From the NCBI GenBank assembly GCA_937911885.1, contig CALDPW010000034.1, positions 1-29,456 on the forward strand: DNA of 29,456 bases, in the 5' to 3' direction. Source of the DNA: an uncultured Clostridia bacterium. GTDB taxonomy: Bacteria; Bacillota; Clostridia; Christensenellales; UBA1242. Positions 23,201 through 29,456 of the stretch are shown here, piece by piece; the first letter of the stretch is position 1, and every line of letters begins with the position of its first letter. The position numbers and the translations under genes are program-made. The notes below the pieces were generated by a model. It was given only the letters and a program-made list of their open reading frames with translations. It ran no database searches and was not told where the DNA came from.

Positions 23201-26200
23201 TAGTGATAAAACAACTGTTCTTCAAGTTGTAAAATTAAACAGTGTTGAAGACTTTACAATTGCTAACAACATATTTACTTGGTCGGCCGTTGAAAATGCA
23301 GTTTCTTATGAAATTTCATGCAATGGTGTAACAAAATCAACAACCACAACAACCTTTAATTTTAGCGAATTTAACATTGTTGATTGCCAAGTTTACTCAT
23401 TTGTTATTAGAGCTATTGGTAGCACAAGTGCAACAACTTTGGGCTACTTAAACTCAAATGCAAGTTCAACATCGTTAAATGTTGTAATTGCGCCAGCTCC
23501 TGAAGCTGTTATTGAAAATAGTATTTTAATACTTACTCCAAACGAGAACGAAGATTTAATTCCAAACAATTATAGAATTGAAATTGTTGATATGGATACT
23601 ATGGAAGTTGCTGCTGATCTTACAATTGGTAACAACGAACTAAATTATGATTTAACAAAGGTTGCGTTGTTGCCGGCAACCTATATGATTAATGTTTATA
23701 GTGTTGGTAACAATGGAACCATAATTGCTCATCCAACTCCTACTATATTAGCTGATATTAGAAAACTAGATGCTAACGATGCAGGATTAAAGATTAGTGG
23801 TGGTGTTATTACTTGGACAAGTGCAATACTTGGTGCTACTTTTGATATTTATGTTTCTAATGGCACACAAATGGTTAAAAAGGTTAGCGATACAAGCGAC
23901 ACATCTGTTGTGTTTAATGATTTAGAAAAAGGTAAACTATACGAAGTTGCTATTGTTATTAAAGAATCGGGTGCAATTGATAGTGATATATCTACTGCAT
24001 TAAAAGTTACAAAATTACCTGACGTTACAGGATTGAAACTTATTAACGATTATGGGACAATTTGTTTTTACTGGAACGGTGTTCAAATTAATAATGTTGC
24101 ACCAAACCCAGCAAAATTTGCATACGAAATTGTTCCAGTTGAAGAATTAGAGCCATTTAATGGCAAAACCGATAACGGAAGCGTTAACTTACTAGATCTT
24201 GAATTTAACTATCCAGATGTTTATGTTGCAAACTTTAAAATTAGAGCAATTGGTAGTGTTAACGAAACCGAGGAAGGATATTTAAATGGGGATTTAAGCA
24301 CAAGCCCATTAAAAGTAACAAAACTAAAACCAATAACAAGTGTTTCAATAACTGAGGATAACTTGTTAAGTATTGATAACCCAAACCCACAAGCAATTGA
24401 AATTTATATTGGGTTTGAAAATTCTGAAACATTTGAATATTATGAATGTGGCGTTCCAAACGAAACAAAAACATTAGATATTACCAACATGTTAGATCCT
24501 GGCATTTATAATTTAATGATGCTTGTTGTTGGCAATATTGATCAAGGCGTTATTAATTCTGATTGGTTTATTGGACCAAACATTGAAGTTTTGGCACCAA
24601 TAACATCAATGAATGTTATTAATGGATACTTAAATTGGACAAGTTTAGGCGAAGATGTTGTTTATGAAATTTTTGCCGACAACCAAAAAATAAGCATTAC
24701 TGTTGAAATATTACCAGAAACACCTGAAGGTGAAGAGCCTGGTGAGGAAGAAAAAAATCCGGAAGAGCCTGCGGTTATTGATGAGGATGTTAAGGATGAT
24801 ACTAATGGATCCGAAACCGAAACTCCAGTAGACCCAGAAAATCCAGAACAACCACAACCAGAAATTATAACCGAAGTTCATGATTACTTTAGAAATCTTG
24901 ATGATGGCAGGTTATTAAATCCACAACTAAAAGCAAATGTTGATATTGCAATTAAGATGCGTGCACGCAAATTAAATAGCACCGAAAACACATTAACATT
25001 CCTAAGCAAATTTAGTGAAGAGTATTATGTAAACAAATTGTTATCGGTAGACGACTTACAATTTAAAAACAACCTGCTAACTTGGAGTAAGGTTAAAAAT
25101 GCAGTTGGCTACGTTATTAAAGTTGAAAATGCAATTGCTGCTGATATTTTTGGCGGATGCGAATATTACGATGACACCTTAGGTGGAATTAAAGTTAACG
25201 GAAGTGCTCATGGCGAAGCAGGATTTGAACTTCCAACAACAATTCCTGCAGGTTTTTATAAATTCTATGTTGTTGCATTAGGTTCAACAACCACCACAAT
25301 GGATGAGTTGGGATATTTAACTGGTGATATGAGCAATATTGCAGATGCAACCATTTTGCCAGAACCAGCAAATATTCATATGGAAAATGGTCATATTACT
25401 TGGGACGAAGTTGATGGTGCATTAAATTACTTTATTACTGTTGCTGAAAAAGGAACAGGCATAACAACCGAAACTTCATATTATTCGTTAGCTAGAAGAG
25501 AAGGATTAGATCATTTAACTTATGGTCCAGGATCATATGTTGTAACAATTCAAGCTATTGGTGATGGTGTTAAGGTGTTAAAATCTAACCCAACCGAACT
25601 TTCACAAATTGTTGTTTACAAACCACCAAAGGTTGAAAACTTTAAAGTTGTGGATGGTTTTGTATATTGGGAAATGCCATTTACTAACGAATTGATGGTT
25701 GCCCTAAACGGAAATCAACCATTTGATAGTGTTATGAAGCAAAACTTGTTAAAAGCACTTAACCAACGTGAAAATGCTGAAGATCCAATGCTTTATTATA
25801 ACTACGAATTCTTAACAAATATTGAAGCAACAATTAATGGTGTTGTTTATACAAACCTAAAACCATATACAATTGCACTATCTTCAGATTTAACATGCTT
25901 ACAATTTACATTAGACTTCAATTTCACTGAAGATGGCTTGAAGAATATGTATAACATTAAGGTAAGATATTTAGGAAGTGCATTTAACTCTGAAATTGTT
26001 ATTATGCCAGATGTTGAAAACAATGGTGGCGGTGGCGAAGAAGAAATTATGCTTGCCGAAGAGTTTGAAAATCCAGACGATGGAGAAGGCGAAGGGGGTT
26101 CACCAGAAGGCGGAGAAGGTGGCGAAGAAGGTGGAGAAGGAGCTCCAGTAGCAATTTCGAACTTTGTTAACGGACTATACTCGGGCGAAATTAATGCATA

Positions 26201-29200
26201 CAAACTTCCAGCACCTCAAACTCCAATTGTTGATGCGTTGGAAAACTATGAACCTATAATGACAATGATTAAAAACGATAATGTTTACTTTACTTCGGTA
26301 GCTGCTCGTGATGGTTTTGAAATTAACTATATTATTACTGCAATTTCACAAACAACTGGCGAACATAAAACATTACGTATTGATGGAACAAATGAAGATT
26401 ATATGTCCAAAGACGAAACCGGAACAATTGTAAGCAGAAATGTTTATAAAGTGCCTGTGGTTGAATTAAACCTAAATCAAGGTGAAAAATACTTCTTAAA
26501 TGTTAGAGCATTAGGAACACCTGATTCTGATTTAGAAACAGAAAATGCTATTTACTTAACCAGTAACTACAATAATCAATGCGAAATTCAATTGCTTGAA
26601 AAACCAACAATTGCTATGGTTAGTGGTAATATTACTGTAACTATTCCAATTGGTGCACAAGTTATTAATTTGCGTGTTTGGGATTCGGTAACTGGTGAAG
26701 TCTTTGATATTAACAAACATAATCCTGATGAAGGCATTATTGTTGAAAATATTGAATTAAGTGAGATTTCAATCGAAGATCAATATATTGATTCAATTGA
26801 TGGATATTATTACTTCTACATGTCAAACAACACAAAATATAAACCTGGCAGATATTATGTTCAAGCAATCGCTGTTGGTGATGGCACAACATTAATATCT
26901 TCAAAAGCAAGTGATAAAGAAACAGTATTCAAAACCTCTGGTGTTCAAAATGTAACACTAAAAGAAGGTAAATTTACTTGGGATGCCGTTGACTTTACTT
27001 ATTCGGCTCCGGGTGTAACACAACGAATTAGAGCGTTATCGTATAAGATTGATGTTATTCAATCGGCATATATAAACGATGAGTTTGTTGAAGGTAGCGA
27101 TATGTTGCTTGCAACCTATATTTTAAGTGCTGCCGAAGTGGCAAGTTCGGATGCAACAAGATGTTATTTCGACTTACCAAGCAATAGCGATATGTATCCA
27201 GCACTTGGCGAAGACGGAAAAGTGTTTAAATATAGTATTAATGTTGGATTGAGTGGATCTTCAACTGAAGCTACTGAAGAAGATATTTACGCTTACTATA
27301 ATGGATTAAACGTTGTTAACTCCGACACAGCAAAATCGGGCTATTATGCAAGATTAACACAACCAGTTGAACTAGAAATGGTTGAAGGTGTGTTGCAATG
27401 GAAGGCTGTTAACCGTGCTGTATCTTACGAAGTTTATATGCTAGATGTATCGTATCCGGCTGAAGTTTTGGAATATGGTATTATTTCAGATGGCGACATT
27501 CGTAGATTAAATTTTGAAGGATTTGATTTTGAAACCGGTAAAGCATATTCAGTTATTATTAGAGCATTGCCTGGTGGTAATGATACTGAATACTTAAACG
27601 GTGAATATTCTCCAGAAATATTTGTTAGAAAACTTGAACAACCAAATATTAGAATTATTGATGGTGTTATTAAGTGGAATGTTACCGAAGTTGATTTGGC
27701 TATTGCAACAAGCGTTAACATTACAGTAACTGGTCCGGCTGGATTTACAAATGTAGATATTTCGGTTCCTGTTAATAATGTTGTAAATGGTGAAAATGGT
27801 TATGTTCTATGGGGTAGCGATGAAGATTATCCTGTTGGTGAATATACAGTTTCTGTTTGGTTCTCTGGATCAAACGGATTAATTCCAACCGAAATAACCG
27901 ATGTTCCTCCAGAAGGTGGCGAAGAATTGCCAGGAGCTCCTGAAATTAATGAAGGCGGCGAAGAAGGTGGAGAAGAAGGTGGCACTGATGATAACATTGA
28001 AACTCATGATGAGTTTGGTGGCGAAGCCCCAGATGGTGGTGAAGGTGGAGAAGGTCTTCCTCCAGAAGGTGAAGGTGGCGAAGGTGTAGAACCTGAAGTT
28101 CCTCAAGGCCCAGTGTTTGATCAAACAGCATATTGCTGGTTCACATCAGATGTAAGCACAATTACTGCAACAAAAATTGCAACATTAGAAGCAGATCGTT
28201 ATACCGAATACGATGCTGAATCGGGTGAAGGTATTAACTATATTACAGTTGATAGAGTTGATAATGCGTTATATTACACATTTACAGCTGTTAAATACGA
28301 CGCTGCTGGTGAAATTATTAAACAATACACAACAAATAAATTTATTGTTACTGATCCTACTCAAGAGTTTATATTTATTGATTCAACTAAGATTATGTAT
28401 AACTTAGCAGGTATTGCTAGATACGATGAAGAACATCAAGGCGATGCTGTGTTGTTTGGAACCGAATTTAGCATGTATGTTCAAGCATTTGCTGAAAATG
28501 CTGCATACAATATTCCTGGAAATAAATATATCATAAGCAACCCAAGCAACGAAGTTGCAATTGAAATTCCGGTTGCTCCAACAAATGTTAGATTTGAATA
28601 TCCAGGAACAATTAAGTGGGATAACTATTCTAAAAACACATATTCAAGAGTTAGAGTTGAATATGAAGGCGAACTTGGAACAAAGATTTATGATATTAAA
28701 GAATTGAATGTTTCAGAGTTTAAGTTAAAAGACATTGGTGTTGCAAGAGTTTCGGTATTAAGTTACTTAATTGCAGGACACGAAGAGATTCTTTCTTCTT
28801 ACACAACCATGGATGATAAAGTAAGTTACTTAATTTATGGTGGTGGTAATGGTAGTGTTGAAGATCCATATCAAATTACCAACGAAGAACATTTGCAAAA
28901 TGTTAGATACAATATGAATAGTAACTATATTTTAGGTTCAGATGTAAGCTTGTTTGCAAACGCTTCACCAGAACAACGTCCACAATATAGTGACGGTATG
29001 GTTATTAATGGTATTGGCGTTGAATTTACTGGTGTATTTGATGGAAATAATAAAACAATTAAAAACATTAACTATACCGATATTTACGCATCTGAAATGG
29101 CATTTATTCACACTGTGGCTCAAGAAGGTGTAATTAAAGATTTAACCTTAACAATTATGGGTTCAAATATTAATGCAACCAATTTTGCAGGTGTTGCAAT

Positions 29201-29262
29201 TTACAACTACGGAACAATTTCGAATGTTAAAGTTAATGCTGCAACAGCAAGCAATATAACTT
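20220..29262 (+). CDS. Giant multi-Fn3-like surface lipoprotein with GLUG-type C-terminal region (3'-truncated)
   Basis: At least 3,014 native residues. A lipoprotein signal peptide ends in the lipobox LAGC (C23), so the mature protein should be lipid-anchored outside the membrane. Residues about 30-120 form a BIG2-like Ig domain. Then follow about 26 modules of 80-120 residues with the fibronectin-III-like pattern 'KL..P..V.I.NG.L.W..V.NA..Y.I.I.G' and a late strand 'Y.I.V.A.G....' ending at a loop before the next KL. Three acidic Gly/Glu/Pro-rich inserts interrupt modules (residues about 1499-1550, 1937-1975, 2564-2624). The last native part, GGGNGSVEDPYQITNEEHLQ with FTGVFDGNNKTIKNIN, is the entry to a GLUG-type beta-helix, which is cut off. 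From about 29262 the frame runs into foreign DNA and stops at 29345. Likely an adhesin or scaffold; the ligand is unknown. Confidence 0.88.
26028..26150 (+). repeat. GA-rich coding microrepeat (Gly/Glu insert 2)
   Basis: A run of GGTGGC/GAAGAA/GGTGGA units within the lipoprotein gene encodes repeated GGE and EGG motifs. It is purine-rich on the plus strand, unlike the surrounding sequence. Confidence 0.7.
27911..28092 (+). repeat. GA-rich coding microrepeat (Gly/Glu insert 3)
   Basis: A second and longer run of the same GGTGGCGAAGAAGGTGGA-type units within the lipoprotein gene, encoding EGGEE-type repeats with interspersed Pro. It shares near-identical short blocks with the copy at 26028-26150. 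Confidence 0.7.
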
Positions 29263-29269
29263 CTTTGAA

Positions 29270-29455
29270 ATGCTGGGCCGCAAGAACTCATCCCTTACAT
29301 GCTTTGCCGGTGCAGGTGTCGAGGAGCACTATTCACCCTCGATAATAGCACCGCTCATCTCGCGCGGAGAGTTCCTTACGGCCTATACCCCCTATCAGCC
29401 CGAAATATCGCAGGGAACACTGCAGTATATATTCGAATACCAGTCGATGATATGC
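29270..29455 (+). pseudogene. gcvPA: Glycine dehydrogenase (decarboxylating) subunit 1, internal fragment from foreign DNA
   Basis: In a frame different from the lipoprotein, this DNA encodes SSLTCFAGAGVEEHYSP followed by ISRGEFLTAYTPYQPEISQG and IFEYQSMIC. These are the conserved N-terminal signatures of the PLP-dependent P-protein subunit 1 of the glycine cleavage system. The stretch is GC-rich (CTC, CCC, GCC, CGC codons) in contrast to everything before it. Both ends are missing: the true start is lost at the junction (about 29255-29270) and the gene runs off the window. It almost certainly comes from another organism joined to this contig. Confidence 0.88.
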
Positions 29456-29456
29456 G

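Noticed and set aside
25847..26203. Open frame of 118 codons on the minus strand, rich in Ser and Pro
   Set aside because: It is the complement of the Gly/Glu-rich insert of the lipoprotein gene; no ribosome-binding site and composition explained by the plus-strand repeat.
20220..29262. CRISPR array or recent DNA tandem repeats in the giant gene
   Set aside because: The periodicity is at protein level with strongly diverged modules; apart from the GA-rich inserts there are no near-identical direct repeats or regular spacers.
1..29456. UGA reassigned to Trp as in Mollicutes
   Set aside because: All conserved proteins are full length without in-frame TGA and use TGG for Trp.

Overview
The window is AT-rich (roughly one third GC by eye), densely coded and rich in Shine-Dalgarno sites, T-box leaders and U-tract terminators. 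Together with HelD, TrmL, a YdjG/YdjI-like pair and an LAGC-type lipoprotein, this points to an uncultured low-GC Bacillota, most likely gut-associated and monoderm. Genes read through normally with the standard code. Both ends look chimeric. Bases 1 to about 252 encode an internal piece of isoleucyl-tRNA synthetase joined in frame to the back half of a zinc-type alcohol dehydrogenase. From about 29262 the sequence changes to GC-rich DNA encoding a glycine dehydrogenase subunit 1 (GcvPA) fragment in another frame.

Layout: (i) 1-1552, IleRS fragment, dehydrogenase fragment and a macrodomain hydrolase. (ii) 1618-5639, a four-gene operon of tandem paralogs with an aminoglycoside-phosphotransferase/protein-kinase-like active site; I do not recognise the family, and this is the best candidate for an undescribed system. 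(iii) 5865-8530, a three-gene operon of a small membrane protein, an SPFH protein with three zinc ribbons (YdjI-like) and a zinc-ribbon membrane protein (YdjG-like). (iv) tRNA-Gln(CUG) on the minus strand. (v) 8764-11462, an RNA uracil-C5 methyltransferase, a membrane-anchored Ig-like protein and a membrane-anchored ComEC-like metallo-beta-lactamase-fold protein. (vi) 11488-13299, minus-strand tyrS under a Tyr T-box, with a 53-codon ORF translationally coupled behind it. (vii) 13316-13975, a 30-aa membrane peptide and trmL. (viii) minus-strand helD with a hairpin-plus-U-tract leader. (ix) pheS-pheT under a Phe T-box. (x) a lipoprotein of more than 3,000 residues made of about 26 Fn3-like modules followed by a GLUG-type region, truncated by the 3' junction.

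How it fits together: most genes are housekeeping functions for translation (tyrS, pheST, trmL, the methyltransferase, tRNA-Gln) and transcription (helD). They are interleaved with envelope genes (SPFH operon, Ig and MBL membrane proteins, giant lipoprotein) and one unexplained cytosolic kinase-like cassette. Nine promoters with good -35/-10 elements can be read directly. Two of them place the start site at or within about 3 nt of the ATG, implying leaderless translation of the kinase-like operon and the methyltransferase operon. None of the 19 intact native stop codons is TGA.
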